Origin: Bacteroidales bacterium
Lineage (GTDB): Bacteria; Bacteroidota; Bacteroidia; Bacteroidales; Paludibacteraceae
Assembly: GCA_015061115.1 (NCBI GenBank)
Contig: SUXE01000005.1
Span: 124,001-188,000 of the forward strand
Direction of reading: 5' to 3'
DNA: 64,000 nucleotides
Positions 19,363 to 29,820 of this stretch are shown piece by piece. Made by a program: the position numbers and the translations under genes. Numbering within the stretch: the first letter of the stretch is position 1; the number at the start of each line of letters is the position of its first letter. The notes below the pieces were generated by a model that saw only the letters and a program-made list of their open reading frames with translations, ran no database searches and was not told the DNA's origin.

Positions 19363-22300
19363 ATGAAAAAATACATTATCTCAATAATCTTATCCTTGTT
19401 GGCAGCGACGGTGTTTGCTGCTAACAATACGGATGGCTTGGGTAGTTTTAGAGTTGGAGTAAAGGATATTATCCGATCTAGCTCTGATGTCATAGACGAG
19501 ATAAAAAAGTTTGATGAGAAATACAATGAGGTATGGCCATCAACAAAAGAAGCTGCCTCGTCTGCAACGTCGTCTATTCGCAAAGAATACTATTCTCTTA
19601 AAGAGGATATCGATGATTTGATTGATAAAATAAAATCAAATGGCATTGATGATAAGTCCGTCTCTTCTAAATGCAAGGAGATCTCTGAAAGAGTATCGAA
19701 TTTCAAAGACTCCTTTGAGAAAGATGTCATATCAAAAATGAAGGACAATGAGAAAGCTGTTGAAGAATATAAGGAGATTTTAGCTGTCAAAAGCCAAAAT
19801 CTGAAGTCTCAAGTCGAAGACTTGTACAATAAAGCTAGTGCTATATATGATGACGGTCTTGTCTACAACCTTCCAATTGGTATTGAGGCTGATTTCGGTA
19901 GTGTGTACGTAAATTTGCAAATCAAAAAAATGGAGTTCAGCCGTGGTGAAAAAGAACATACTAAAGGTCATGCTGTGGCTACACTCACTCTGCCATTTCT
20001 TCCCAAGCAAGAGGATGAAACAAAAACCATCAGTATGGCTGGTGATATCTATTTCAAACATAATAGTGAATCTGTATCCAGATTGTATGTCAATGAAAAT
20101 TTGAGAATCCCTATTATCAAGGATAAGGTCTACCTTGTGGTTGTCGGAGAAAATAATCAAAATAAGACGAAGGGTAATTGTAAAATATCGGATGGTTCAA
20201 GTTATATTGAATTCAGCTGTAATGAAATCACTGATGTCAATCTCGTCGGATATTTTGATTTTTCCGGTAGTGAAGTAGAAGGCGGTACACCAAGTTTCTT
20301 GATCGCATGTGACAAAGAAGGTAATGAGAAAGAAGGAGAATATGTATCTGCGCCATTTGTCCTTAGAGGTAAGGGTGGTGTTAGTTCTATGCTTTGTTTC
20401 TCTCATCCTTTTAAGGTAAAAGGACTTGGTGATTTTGTGTTTACTGTTGAAGATGGTGCTATTGACTTCAGTGATATACAAAATCCAGATGGATTGGTAG
20501 TCCCTCGATATTGGCAATCTCCTCTGACTCCTGAGTCTTGGATCGGATTTTTCCTAAAGAAACTTACGGTTCAATTGCCTAAAGAGTTTTTCTTAAACAG
20601 GGATGGAAATGAAAGAACCTCATTTGATGTGTCGAACATGTATATCGACGACTATGGTTTTTCTGGAGATGTGACTGTAAAAGAACTTGTCAACCTAAAT
20701 AAGGATTTGGGTGGCGCTGGTGTCAGTATTTCCATCGATGAAATCACCGCCCATTTTTTGCAGAATGAATTTACAGGAGGTAGGCTTGATGGTAATTTGA
20801 CTTTGCCGTTCTTGTCTCAATTTGAAGACGGTGCGACACCTGAAAAAGAGGCGAATAGTTTTGCCAATTATGAGAATTATAAAGGGGATGCTCCTGGTGT
20901 GAAGGCTCCGGAAATGGAGAATGCCGTACTTGATAAGAAGAATAAAGAGAAAAAGATTCTGGAGCTGACGTTTTCAGCTGATGTGGCATATGTTGATAAA
21001 AAGAACGGAACTAATGTGTCTTCTGACAATGAAGGCAATATTTCAGAACCAGAGAAACACTACGTATTCAGCGCTAATGTGGGATTGAAGAAAGACCATA
21101 AGTATAGGGTTCCATTCACTTCCGTCGCTTATGTCACTTTGAAAGGCGGAACTTCTTTGTCTATCACAAATGATGTAGATAAGGTTTATGGAGAAGACTC
21201 TGATGTCCCAGAAGAAGATCGAAAGGGTATGATTTTTACCTTGACGATGAACGGAGAATTGGGAGTCAACTCTCCTAAGGCAATTTCAAAAGGAAGTAAT
21301 AAGCTTGGCTTTGATCTTGAATTTAAGGATATCCAGTTTCAGGGCTTGACATTCTCCAATGTAGGAACCCCTGTAAATATCGATTACATAGCTTTGAATG
21401 GAAAGGTAGGAGCCAAAATTTTAGGATTGTCCATTGCAATCACCAAACTTGAATATAAGAAAAATAGCCAAGAGTCAGGAGGAAATATCGATTATGACGG
21501 CAAAAAATATCCTATCTGGACAGGAAAACTTGGTATGGATGCCAAGGTTGAGCTTATTGGTGGTTCTGGTGGTATAGGAGCTGATTTGTCTTCCAGATTC
21601 AGATTTGTAACTAAATCCCATGGCTCAAATCTCAATGATATCAAGTGGGATTACGACGGCTTCGAAATAGGCACGGTAGGTCTACATGCTGATTATAGTG
21701 TGTTCAAACTTGATGGCTCTCTTGATATCTTTAAGGATGACGAGATTTTTGGAAAAGGATTCCGTGGATCTATTGATATGAGTATTGATCCTATAGGTTT
21801 GTCTATCGGAGCTCAGATTTGTTTCGGCAAAACTTCTCACCAAAGCCAAAACGGAAAAAAATATTCTTATTGGTTTACTCGAGCTTCCGCAGAGATGGCA
21901 AGCACACATATTTTGCTGTTCCCTCCTGCTGTGTTCCTGAACTCAATCACTGGAGGAGCGTATAGTCATATGAATCCGGGAAGAATAAATCCTAATGGAG
22001 GAGTTTTCTTTGTTTCTGATGTGAAAAACTATAAGCCAGATCCAAAAATAGGTTTTGGATTCATTGCAGGTATAGGAGTATATATTGGTTCAGAAAATCT
22101 GGCAAAGGCAAAGGCAGAGATGGAGTTGACTTTTGCAAATAGTTTGGCATTGGATCAAATCAGAATAGGTGGACAAGTCACACTGATTTCACCTAAGTCT
22201 AGTAAGTTCAAGATTCCAAACGCTATAACTAAATTGCAGAAATTCAAAAAAGAAATTGAAGATGGAAGTATTTTGTCAGACCTTTCAAAATTCAATGATT

Positions 22301-23124
22301 TGACATCTACAAGAGAAAATGATGCAGTAACATATAATGTTGTAAATTCTTGGGACTTAAGTAGTTCCATTGGTGGTTATGTGAACATGCAGTTTATTCG
22401 TCAGACTAGACAGTTCATTATGGATGCTGGTGTGATAGCTGATCTTTGGGGAGTGATTTATGGAAATGCTAAATTTAATTTCTATTCTGAACCAGGTAAG
22501 TGGAATTTGTCTTTTGGTACTTACGATAATCCAAGCAAATTGGAATTTATGGATTTCATCAAGTGTAAATCATATTTTGAGATGGGACATCTTTCTCGTT
22601 CTTTCTATCCGCCATTGTGTGCCGAGGCAGCAAAAGAATTTGGTTATAGCGGAGCTGATTACTCGTCGGATAAAGAAAAATTGAGTGGAGGAAAGGGATT
22701 TGCCTTTGGTATTGGTATGAGAACTGGTCTTAATATAGAGCCGTTGAAAGTCGCTTATCTAGATCTTTATATGTATGGAGGCACGGATTTGGTTGTCTCA
22801 GAACGAGCTTATAAATATGAAGAAAAGTGCAGAGACTGGAGAGCGTCGGGAGATATTTATGGTGCATTTGGTGTGAAACTTGGTGCGATGATCGATGTAG
22901 GCTTTTATGAGCAAAAGATTAAAATATTCCACGGATCTGCGTTCTTAGGATTACGAGGAGAGGTGCCATCTCCGATTTATGGAGAAGGCTTAGTCAAGTT
23001 CAACGCCTCTTTTGGAGACGGATGGTTTGATATTGATAAGTCTTATAGAGCTGATTTTGGTGAGGAGGCTGAAAGCTGTGATGATATTTATGAATTGAAA
23101 AAAATGTACAATGAGGATGAGTAA
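19363..23124 (+). CDS. Large exported protein of unknown function in the surface-protein operon
   Basis: 1,253 residues with a clear signal peptide (MKKYIISIILSLLAATVFAAN). Residues about 30-165 are a charged helical, probably coiled-coil region (KEDIDDLIDKIK, VEEYKEILAVKSQNLKSQVEDL). The remainder is beta-rich with repeated phrases such as NLTLPFL, LTLPFL, ISMAGDIYF and GLDLEFKDIQFQGL, suggesting several related beta-sheet units and a barrel-like or solenoid fold. No catalytic motif was recognised. It overlaps the next gene by a few bases (stop TAA at 23122 inside ATGAGTAA), which points to translational coupling. Function not assigned. Confidence 0.65.
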   Translation: MKKYIISIILSLLAATVFAANNTDGLGSFRVGVKDIIRSSSDVIDEIKKFDEKYNEVWPSTKEAASSATSSIRKEYYSLKEDIDDLIDKIKSNGIDDKSVSSKCKEISERVSNFKDSFEKDVISKMKDNEKAVEEYKEILAVKSQNLKSQVEDLYNKASAIYDDGLVYNLPIGIEADFGSVYVNLQIKKMEFSRGEKEHTKGHAVATLTLPFLPKQEDETKTISMAGDIYFKHNSESVSRLYVNENLRIPIIKDKVYLVVVGENNQNKTKGNCKISDGSSYIEFSCNEITDVNLVGYFDFSGSEVEGGTPSFLIACDKEGNEKEGEYVSAPFVLRGKGGVSSMLCFSHPFKVKGLGDFVFTVEDGAIDFSDIQNPDGLVVPRYWQSPLTPESWIGFFLKKLTVQLPKEFFLNRDGNERTSFDVSNMYIDDYGFSGDVTVKELVNLNKDLGGAGVSISIDEITAHFLQNEFTGGRLDGNLTLPFLSQFEDGATPEKEANSFANYENYKGDAPGVKAPEMENAVLDKKNKEKKILELTFSADVAYVDKKNGTNVSSDNEGNISEPEKHYVFSANVGLKKDHKYRVPFTSVAYVTLKGGTSLSITNDVDKVYGEDSDVPEEDRKGMIFTLTMNGELGVNSPKAISKGSNKLGFDLEFKDIQFQGLTFSNVGTPVNIDYIALNGKVGAKILGLSIAITKLEYKKNSQESGGNIDYDGKKYPIWTGKLGMDAKVELIGGSGGIGADLSSRFRFVTKSHGSNLNDIKWDYDGFEIGTVGLHADYSVFKLDGSLDIFKDDEIFGKGFRGSIDMSIDPIGLSIGAQICFGKTSHQSQNGKKYSYWFTRASAEMASTHILLFPPAVFLNSITGGAYSHMNPGRINPNGGVFFVSDVKNYKPDPKIGFGFIAGIGVYIGSENLAKAKAEMELTFANSLALDQIRIGGQVTLISPKSSKFKIPNAITKLQKFKKEIEDGSILSDLSKFNDLTSTRENDAVTYNVVNSWDLSSSIGGYVNMQFIRQTRQFIMDAGVIADLWGVIYGNAKFNFYSEPGKWNLSFGTYDNPSKLEFMDFIKCKSYFEMGHLSRSFYPPLCAEAAKEFGYSGADYSSDKEKLSGGKGFAFGIGMRTGLNIEPLKVAYLDLYMYGGTDLVVSERAYKYEEKCRDWRASGDIYGAFGVKLGAMIDVGFYEQKIKIFHGSAFLGLRGEVPSPIYGEGLVKFNASFGDGWFDIDKSYRADFGEEAESCDDIYELKKMYNEDE

Positions 23125-25177
23125 ATATAGATTTTATTTTTTGACTTTGCTTTTATTTGTTGCAACTGCTGTATTTGCACAGTCAAAATCAAATATTGCT
23201 GTGAGAGCATTTTATTACAACAAGAATGTATTTCTTCGTTGGAAACTTGATGATGCAAAATCGTATCTTAAATGTGCCAAAGATGGTTTTGAAGTTGAAC
23301 GACGCCAATCTGGAGAACCTTGGCAAACAGTAGGAACTGTTCGTAAAGGCAATTATGTGGATATTGATGATTATTGCAAAAAAAACGATAATGGAATTCT
23401 GTTGAAGGTGATGCTCTATAAGGAAGAGTATCTGCAACAGTTGTTTGATGAAAATCCAACTGCGGACAGAGATTCTATTAGACGAAAGTTTGAAAAAAAT
23501 ATAAAAGGTAGCGACGACGATTTGTATGAATTCCTTCTTTTAGGTTCGGAATTCAGTGTTGACGTTGCTAAATTCGCCGCACTCAATTTTATGGATGACA
23601 AAGTGATGACACAGCAGGAATACGAATACCGTATTCGTCCGGTGGATTCAAAACTTAAATATACAAGTGAGGTGGTGAAGGTGTCTACTGCAAGAAATTA
23701 TTCTCTTCCTCAGATGAGTAAACTTTCGGTGGAAAGGACGAGAGAGAATCTAATTTTCCGATGGCGTATAACAAAGGAAATGAAAGAAGGATTCGCAGGA
23801 TATGAATTGGAAAGAAGTGCCGACGGTAAAAAGTTTGAACTGGTGAATGATGTGCCTATTATTCATCTTGTCTCAACTAAGAGCACTAAAGATACATGTA
23901 TTTATACAGATACTCTTCCTAAGTGCGGAAAGACATATTATTATCGTGTACGAGGTTTCAGCAGATTTGGTTTGAGCGGTCCATATAGTAATATCGTCAC
24001 AGAACGATGCGAGGATGACCTTACCGTCTTCCCTAAGATTGAGACTATTGAATTCAACAAAAATGGTGAGGCGGAGATTAAGTGGATTGCAGAAAATCCA
24101 GACAATCAAAAGTTCGAAGGATTTGAGGTGCAGCGTGCAGCTGATATAAATTTGGAAAAAACAGGGTTCTTGTCTATAACCAAACGGTTGAGTGTGTCAA
24201 CTACTTCTTACGTTGACAAGAAACCTCTGAAGCATAATTTTTATCGCATCTTAGCTATAGGAGAGAACGGACAGATGAATTATGGTAATATCGTATATGC
24301 TACCCCTCATGATACTTTGCCACCGTCTATACCGACAGGTCTAAAAGGTGTTATCGATTCTGCTGGTGTGTTGACATTGACTTGGAATCCTAATCCAGAA
24401 CCAGAAATCAGAGGATACAAAGTATATTTTGCCAACGATTCTAATGATGTCTTTGTCTCTGCTTGTGATACATTCTTGAAAACTCCGCAGTATAACGACA
24501 CGTTGTTCTTGGGATCACTTACTAATGACATCTATTACAAGGTGGCTGCAGTCGGAGAAAATTATGGACAGAGTGAAAAGTCGCCTGCGATTAAAGTTGT
24601 GAAGCCAGATACGATTGCTCCTGCAGTTGCAGTGTTCAAAAGTGTGAAGCAGGATTCAACAGGTGCGATGATAGTGGAGTGGTACGACAGCCCTAGTACG
24701 GATCTGGCAAAAACAGTTTTGGTAAGATTCAGAGAGAAGCATGTCGGCTGGGATACATTGGGCGTATGGAGTGGAGATTCTACGGTAAAGATGATTAAAG
24801 ATACAGCAGATTTTATCGGAGAAAATGTGACATATAGAATTCTCGTTTCTGATGAATCTGGCAATGAGAGCGCTTCTCTTGACTACGTGATCAAAACCCA
24901 ATACGTCAAGCCGCATTGTGCAAAAGATTTACAAGTTACGGTCGATAGAAACCTTGGGGAAATTGAGTTGCATTGGTCTAAGTGTGGATGCAATGTGTTT
25001 ATGACTCGTATATATAGAATTGATGATGGCGTGCAACGTCTTCTTGTCACATTGGAAGGTCAGGAAACCGGATATATAGATTCAAAGGTCGCAATCGGAC
25101 ATACATACCAATATTTGGTACTTCCGATAACGAAGAAAATGAGTCAGGTGGAGAAATCAGAAATTATCGCCTATTAA
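23111..25177 (+). CDS. Fibronectin type III repeat secreted protein
   Basis: 688 residues with a signal peptide (KYRFYFLTLLLFVATAVFAQ). ATG codons at 23111 and 23117 are both possible; the second forms an ATGAGTAA overlap with the previous stop. At least four FN3-like modules are visible: about 30-200, 205-305 (YELERSADGKKFELV ... YYYRVRGFSRFG), 310-400 (FEGFEVQRA ... YRILAIGENG) and 405-500 (SIPTGLKGVIDSAGVLTLTW ... IRGYKVYFA), with further ones toward the end. No enzyme motif and no T9SS tail was seen. It is the last gene of the operon, followed 15 nt later by a terminator. Probably a structural partner of the upstream surface proteins. Confidence 0.75.
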   Translation: MRMSKYRFYFLTLLLFVATAVFAQSKSNIAVRAFYYNKNVFLRWKLDDAKSYLKCAKDGFEVERRQSGEPWQTVGTVRKGNYVDIDDYCKKNDNGILLKVMLYKEEYLQQLFDENPTADRDSIRRKFEKNIKGSDDDLYEFLLLGSEFSVDVAKFAALNFMDDKVMTQQEYEYRIRPVDSKLKYTSEVVKVSTARNYSLPQMSKLSVERTRENLIFRWRITKEMKEGFAGYELERSADGKKFELVNDVPIIHLVSTKSTKDTCIYTDTLPKCGKTYYYRVRGFSRFGLSGPYSNIVTERCEDDLTVFPKIETIEFNKNGEAEIKWIAENPDNQKFEGFEVQRAADINLEKTGFLSITKRLSVSTTSYVDKKPLKHNFYRILAIGENGQMNYGNIVYATPHDTLPPSIPTGLKGVIDSAGVLTLTWNPNPEPEIRGYKVYFANDSNDVFVSACDTFLKTPQYNDTLFLGSLTNDIYYKVAAVGENYGQSEKSPAIKVVKPDTIAPAVAVFKSVKQDSTGAMIVEWYDSPSTDLAKTVLVRFREKHVGWDTLGVWSGDSTVKMIKDTADFIGENVTYRILVSDESGNESASLDYVIKTQYVKPHCAKDLQVTVDRNLGEIELHWSKCGCNVFMTRIYRIDDGVQRLLVTLEGQETGYIDSKVAIGHTYQYLVLPITKKMSQVEKSEIIAY

Positions 25178-25191
25178 ATGAGAGACTTGGA

Positions 25192-25220
25192 AAGACGGGC
25201 AGTGATGTCCGTCTTTTTTT
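25192..25220 (+). terminator. Rho-independent terminator of the surface-protein operon
   Basis: Stem AAGACGG / CCGTCTT with a run of seven T's, 15 nt after the FN3 gene stop. Confidence 0.8.
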
Positions 25221-25268
25221 ATTATACATTTATCTTCTGCTTTATTCTGTTTTATTGGAATTAATGTG

Positions 25269-25276
25269 TAATTTTG
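25269..25276 (+). promoter_or_regulatory. Bacteroidetes-type -7 box (TAATTTTG) for the Lrp gene
   Basis: TAATTTTG fits TAnnTTTG and lies 30 nt before the Lrp start. No good TTTG -33 box at the usual spacing is visible, so the call is tentative. Confidence 0.45.
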
Positions 25277-25306
25277 CACAAATAATTCAGAATAACATCC
25301 TATAAT

Positions 25307-25777
25307 ATGGCACAAATAATGACATTGGATGATATAGACATCCGTATTTTGCAGGAATTGCAACAGAACAGCCGCCTTACCAATAAGGAGTTGGCTGCAC
25401 GTATTCACTTAAGTACCACTCCGACATTTGAGCGTCATCGCCGTTTGGAGCGTGAGGGTTATATCAAGATGTATACTGCGATTGTCGACGCAGACCGAAT
25501 AGACAGAAGTTTTGCGGTATATTGCAATATCAGTTTCAAGCAGATCAACCGTGAAGTTGCTGATGAGTTTCGTGAGATTGTCGCTAGTTGGGATGAAGTG
25601 ACAGAATGTTACAATGTGAGTGGTGACTGCGATTTCCTTATGAAGGTCAATGTGCGTGGTATGAAGGAATATCAGGAGTTTATCCTTTATAAGGTGGGTG
25701 AACTTGATTATGTCGGCCGTGTACAGAGTGTTTTCGTGATGGAGACACTGAAGCAGAATTACGGTATTAGATTGTGA
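25307..25777 (+). CDS. Lrp/AsnC-family transcriptional regulator
   Basis: 156 residues, the usual length. An N-terminal winged helix-turn-helix (about 7-65; LDDIDIRILQELQQNSRLTN and ELAARIHLSTTPTFERHRRL) is followed by a RAM/ligand-binding domain (about 70-150; ECYNVSGDCDFLMKV is the characteristic GxxDxxL-type segment). The family binds amino acids and regulates amino-acid or central metabolism genes as octamers on DNA. It stands alone between two terminators, so its targets cannot be read from context. Confidence 0.93.
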   Translation: MAQIMTLDDIDIRILQELQQNSRLTNKELAARIHLSTTPTFERHRRLEREGYIKMYTAIVDADRIDRSFAVYCNISFKQINREVADEFREIVASWDEVTECYNVSGDCDFLMKVNVRGMKEYQEFILYKVGELDYVGRVQSVFVMETLKQNYGIRL

Positions 25778-25778
25778 T

Positions 25779-25918
25779 GGAAGGTTGATGGTTGAAGGTT
25801 GATGGTTGAAGTAAAGTGAAGAAGACGGAATTCAAAGGATACGTATCCATTAATTCCGTCTTCTTTATATCTTAATTAATCATCCATCATCAATCATCCA
25901 TCATCAACCATCAATCAT
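25779..25918. repeat. Bidirectional terminator inside inverted GATGGTTGA-type simple repeats
   Basis: The Lrp gene and the converging rhodanese gene are separated by a hairpin: GAAGACGGAATT (25821-25832) pairs with AATTCCGTCTTC (25852-25863), with an inner GGATACGTATCC palindrome. Left of it lie tracts of GATGGTTGA; right of it lie tracts of CATCCATCATCAA, so the flanks are themselves roughly inverted. It probably terminates transcription from both sides. Confidence 0.7.
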
Positions 25919-25921
25919 TTT

Positions 25922-26302
25922 TCATTTTTCAACTGGCATTGAAGCATTCTGCCAACCCAAGATGCCTGAGTTTAGCTCAATCACCTGATAGCCCATGTCT
26001 GCCATTGCGTTAGCAGCCACTTTGCTGCGTTTTCCAGAACGGCAGTAAACAGCGATTTTTTTCTTTTTATCAAGTTTTGCAGCTTCTGTCTGGAAGTCAG
26101 CGCTCTTCATATCGATATTCTGAGCACCTTTGATGTAGCCTGACTTGTATTCAGATGGTGTACGTACGTCTACAACGACAACAGAGTCGTTCTTGATTGC
26201 TGTGGCAAATTCTGTAACAGATAGAGATGTGAATTCACCAGCGTTTGCAACTGTTGCAGTGCAAAATCCTAATGCAACTAAAATCCTTTTCAATCTATTC
26301 AT
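25922..26302 (-). CDS. Periplasmic rhodanese-domain protein
   Basis: 126 residues: signal peptide (to about residue 21) plus a single rhodanese domain. The active-site loop is CRSGKR with Cys87, and the upstream [12 protein letters not shown] is the CH2A-like strand. Such single-domain proteins transfer sulfane sulfur or serve redox roles in the envelope; the substrate is unknown. The start overlaps the dxs stop by 4 nt (26299-26302), so it is probably the last gene of the nusB-to-dxs unit. Confidence 0.88.
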   Translation of the reverse strand: MNRLKRILVALGFCTATVANAGEFTSLSVTEFATAIKNDSVVVVDVRTPSEYKSGYIKGAQNIDMKSADFQTEAAKLDKKKKIAVYCRSGKRSKVAANAMADMGYQVIELNSGILGWQNASMPVEK

Positions 26303-28197
26303 AGTTTATTGTATTGGTTTTTAATTTCTTGTTTGATAGAATCTTTATCCAATCCGCATAATTTGTACAACTCTTCCGGAGTGCCGTGTTCAACGAATTT
26401 GTCCGGCAAACCAAGTCGTTTGACAATGATAGGAGTATCGTTGTCGTTGAAGAATTCAGTTACAGCTGAACCCATTCCTCCGTTTTTCACTCCATCTTCC
26501 ACAGTGATTATGCGACGGAATTTTTTTCCTACTTCTCTCAACAGATCTTCATCCAATGGTTTGACGAAAATCATATTGTAGTGTGCGGCATGGATTCCCT
26601 CTTCCTGAAGCTCACAGATCGCTTTTGCTACGGTGTTGCCGATCGGACCGACGGTAAGTACAGCCACACCGTCGCCATCTGTAAGCATTTCTCCTTTGCC
26701 CACAGGCATCTCTTCAAGTGGACAATGCCAATCTTTCTGTTCTCCCTTGCCACGTGGATAACGGATCATGAAAGGACCTTTGTCTGGCAACTGGGCCGTG
26801 TACATCAGTTTGCGCAATTGGCTTTCGTTGATTGGCGACGCGATTGTGAGGTTAGGCACAACACGGAAAGCTGCGATGTCGAATGCACCGTGGTGAGTCG
26901 CTCCGTCCGCACCAACTAAGCCGGCACGGTCGAGACAGATCACCATATTAAGGTTCTGTATTGCCACATCATGGATGACATTGTCGTAGCCTCTTTGCAT
27001 GAAAGAGGAGTAGATGTTGCAGAACGGCATCATGCCAGCTTTTGCCAGACCTGCTGAGAATGTCACCGCATGTCCCTCGGCAATACCTACGTCGAATGTA
27101 CGGTTTGGCATCTCATGCATCATGAATGTCATGGAGCAACCTGTTGGCATGGCAGGTGTCACTCCCACGATTTTGTCGTTTTCACGTGCCAGTTCAAGCA
27201 ATGTGTGGCCGAACACATCCTGGAACAAAGGAGGTTGGTCAGTCTGGATGACCTTGATCTTCTCTCCTGTCTCAACGTCAAACTTGCCAGGCGCGTGCCA
27301 CTCTGTAGCCGCCTCTTCAGCCGGTTTGAATCCTTTGCCTTTCTTAGTGATAAGGTGAAGAAGTTTTGGACCTTTGATTCGTTTCAAATCTTCCAAAAGA
27401 GAGACCAGTTCCACAACGTTATGTCCGTCAGATGGACCGAAATATCTGATATTCAATCCTTCAAACATGTTTTGCTGACTGCTCAACAATGATTTGACTG
27501 AGTTGGTAAGACGTGTGAACTTTCCTTTCTTGTCGTCGCCTATGATACCGGCATTTACAGCACGGTTGTATAATCCTTCACGAATACGGTTGTATCGTGG
27601 AGAAGATGTCAGTTTAAGCAGATAATCGCTCACTCCACCCACGGCAGGGTCAATAGCCATGTGGTTGTCGTTGAGGATAATCAGCAGATTATTGTCGCAG
27701 ATGGACGCATTGTTCAGTCCTTCAAATGCAAGACCACCAGTCATCGCACCGTCTCCTATGATGGCGACGGTATGATTTTCTTTGTGCTCTAGTTTAGACG
27801 CCACTGCCATTCCGAGTGATGCGGAAATAGAGTTGGACGCATGGCCTGCTATGAATGAGTCGTAATCACTCTCCTTAGGGTTAGGAAAACCGCTGATTCC
27901 GCCAAACTTACGGTTTGTGCCGAACACTTTGCGTCTTCCTGTAAGGATCTTATGTCCGTAAGCCTGATGGCCAACATCCCATACGATGTTGTCTGATGGC
28001 ATGTCGAACACATAATGAAGAGCGACTGTGATTTCTATTGTGCCAAGACTGGATGCGAAATGCCCTGGGTTGTGTGACAACTCATCGATGATGAATGCAC
28101 GCAACTCTTCACAAACCTGAGGCAGTTGCTCCACCTTAAGTTTCTTCAAATCCGAGGGATACTCGATATTATTGAGTAGACTTTCCTTCATTTCCAT
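26299..28197 (-). CDS. dxs: 1-deoxy-D-xylulose-5-phosphate synthase
   Basis: 632 residues, the normal length. It condenses pyruvate and glyceraldehyde 3-phosphate with thiamine diphosphate, the first step of the MEP isoprenoid pathway. Seen: [13 protein letters not shown] near residue 75, the ThDP/Mg motif GDGAMTGG near 150 followed by NN, the transketolase pyrimidine-binding domain with [17 protein letters not shown] near 370, and the C-terminal transketolase domain with [12 protein letters not shown] and [14 protein letters not shown]. Its start overlaps the coaE stop; the ATG at 28191 is an equally good start (4-nt overlap). Confidence 0.97.
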   Translation of the reverse strand: MEMKESLLNNIEYPSDLKKLKVEQLPQVCEELRAFIIDELSHNPGHFASSLGTIEITVALHYVFDMPSDNIVWDVGHQAYGHKILTGRRKVFGTNRKFGGISGFPNPKESDYDSFIAGHASNSISASLGMAVASKLEHKENHTVAIIGDGAMTGGLAFEGLNNASICDNNLLIILNDNHMAIDPAVGGVSDYLLKLTSSPRYNRIREGLYNRAVNAGIIGDDKKGKFTRLTNSVKSLLSSQQNMFEGLNIRYFGPSDGHNVVELVSLLEDLKRIKGPKLLHLITKKGKGFKPAEEAATEWHAPGKFDVETGEKIKVIQTDQPPLFQDVFGHTLLELARENDKIVGVTPAMPTGCSMTFMMHEMPNRTFDVGIAEGHAVTFSAGLAKAGMMPFCNIYSSFMQRGYDNVIHDVAIQNLNMVICLDRAGLVGADGATHHGAFDIAAFRVVPNLTIASPINESQLRKLMYTAQLPDKGPFMIRYPRGKGEQKDWHCPLEEMPVGKGEMLTDGDGVAVLTVGPIGNTVAKAICELQEEGIHAAHYNMIFVKPLDEDLLREVGKKFRRIITVEDGVKNGGMGSAVTEFFNDNDTPIIVKRLGLPDKFVEHGTPEELYKLCGLDKDSIKQEIKNQYNKL

Positions 28198-28778
28198 TCT
28201 TCTCTCGCTTTAATCATCATTTCCAACACTTGGCATATAACGCTGTGGTTGGAGTAGTTTTTAACTACAAAGTCTGCTTTTTTTAGTTTGTCGTCATCGC
28301 TGGCTTGGTTTGCCATGCGTCGGCGGATTTCTTCAATATTTGCGGAATCACGTCGTGCGACTCTTTCTATTCTTGTTTCAGTTGGAGCGTAGACAAGGCA
28401 TACTTTGTCGATGCATTTGTTGTTCAGACCGCATTCATAAAGAATAGCGCTCTCCAATGCGACGATGTCTTTCTTTTGCTCCGTACACCAACGGTTGAAA
28501 TCAAGTTCCACTGCCGGATGCACGATTCCTTCAACTTCAGTTAGCAAAGCAGCGTCTGAAAAGATCTTTGCTGCCATTTTCTTTCTGTTGAGACGTTGCC
28601 CTTCATACACGTCGTCGCCGAGCAGTTGCATTATCTTTTGTCTTACGTCTGCATCGTTCTCCTGCAGCCATTTTGCTCTGGAGTCGCAGTCATAGACGGG
28701 GACTCCTAATACAGAGAGAGTCTTGCTTACGACGCTTTTGCCTGATCCTATACCACCTGTTATTCCAAGTCTCAACAT
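28188..28778 (-). CDS. coaE: Dephospho-CoA kinase
   Basis: 196 residues. Phosphorylates dephospho-CoA, the last step of coenzyme A synthesis. The P-loop GGIGSGKS is at residues 8-15, followed by YDCDSRAK (acceptor-binding DxD/A region) and [11 protein letters not shown], both typical of the family. It overlaps dxs at its 3' end, and its start touches the ybbR stop (shared base 28778), so it is translationally coupled in the operon. Confidence 0.96.
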   Translation of the reverse strand: MLRLGITGGIGSGKSVVSKTLSVLGVPVYDCDSRAKWLQENDADVRQKIMQLLGDDVYEGQRLNRKKMAAKIFSDAALLTEVEGIVHPAVELDFNRWCTEQKKDIVALESAILYECGLNNKCIDKVCLVYAPTETRIERVARRDSANIEEIRRRMANQASDDDKLKKADFVVKNYSNHSVICQVLEMMIKAREEWK

Positions 28779-29794
28779 TATTGCTCAGTTTTAGTTTCAA
28801 TAATAAACTCAACCTGGTCAGGATGCAGAGAGACTCCGAAAATACCTTCGGCACTGTTGGCAACCTCCACGTTGATCTTATTGCTTTTGCTGTTGATCTT
28901 GTTGTAGTCCACTACAAGAGTGAACGACGACGGTGTGACTTTATCCCAATTGCTGACACCTACCTTACATTTTACACCAACGTATGCAGGGAAGGTCTTC
29001 AAAGTCAGATTGGCAGGGACGTTCTTTTTGTTGATGCCGACCACGTCAATTACTTTTTCCATGACCTGTTCGGCTTTTATGTCAACGATGACTTGTGATT
29101 CATTGAATGAGATATTGTCATCCTTTTTCAAAGGGACAATCTGAGTCGTGTTCTCAAAGATATCATTGAGAAGTGAGTCGGCAGGCAATGTCTCCAAAGA
29201 GTCTATTTTGTCCAAAGTCTCTTTCGTTCCGAAAATATCAATTTTGTCCGGATTGATTGTGACATCGCCTATTTGGATATATTGAGGACGAAGTCGGATT
29301 TTGCCGACAAGCTTGACAGGCACCGTCTTTTTTTCTATCTTGAATATCGACACTTTGATAGTGTCGGGAGAATAACTTTCAATTTTAGTGTTGGCATTGA
29401 GTTGCTCTTTCAGCTTGGCTTCGAAACTTTTTGATTGTATCAGGTTTCTTCCTTCTTGAAGTTTTTCCCTTCCTATTTTGATTGTGTCGAATCCATAGCC
29501 AAGAAAAGCAAATGCTGTTTTAGCGTGATATTTAAACAAAGTTTGCCATTGATCTGATACTGTCACTTCAAGGGCAGGGCATAGTTGTTCGCTTCTGCAG
29601 AACCCTTCAGGGATTTCTTCGTATTGTATTGGTATTTGGATAGTTGACTCTCCTTTTTCTGAAGATGCTTGCATCAGCCAAAGTGTAGCGGATATTGCCA
29701 AAAAAAACAAAAAGACCCAAAGGTCTTTGCTCATCACAAATTCCCTGGCCTTTTTGATTTGTTTTTCTATGAAATTTAGAATTTCGTCTTTCAC
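28778..29794 (-). CDS. YbbR-like domain protein, membrane-anchored
   Basis: 338 residues. One N-terminal transmembrane segment (LWVFLFFLAISATLWLMQ, about 26-43) is followed by extracytoplasmic beta-rich YbbR-type repeats (for example KTVPVKLVGKIRL, VIDVVGINKKNVPANL). In other bacteria YbbR/CdaR proteins accompany the diadenylate cyclase; here it sits between yajC and coaE, a common Bacteroidales order. The precise role in this group is not established. Confidence 0.85.
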   Translation of the reverse strand: MKDEILNFIEKQIKKAREFVMSKDLWVFLFFLAISATLWLMQASSEKGESTIQIPIQYEEIPEGFCRSEQLCPALEVTVSDQWQTLFKYHAKTAFAFLGYGFDTIKIGREKLQEGRNLIQSKSFEAKLKEQLNANTKIESYSPDTIKVSIFKIEKKTVPVKLVGKIRLRPQYIQIGDVTINPDKIDIFGTKETLDKIDSLETLPADSLLNDIFENTTQIVPLKKDDNISFNESQVIVDIKAEQVMEKVIDVVGINKKNVPANLTLKTFPAYVGVKCKVGVSNWDKVTPSSFTLVVDYNKINSKSNKINVEVANSAEGIFGVSLHPDQVEFIIETKTEQ

Positions 29795-29820
29795 TACACT
29801 CTAAATGCTGAATAGATGAT

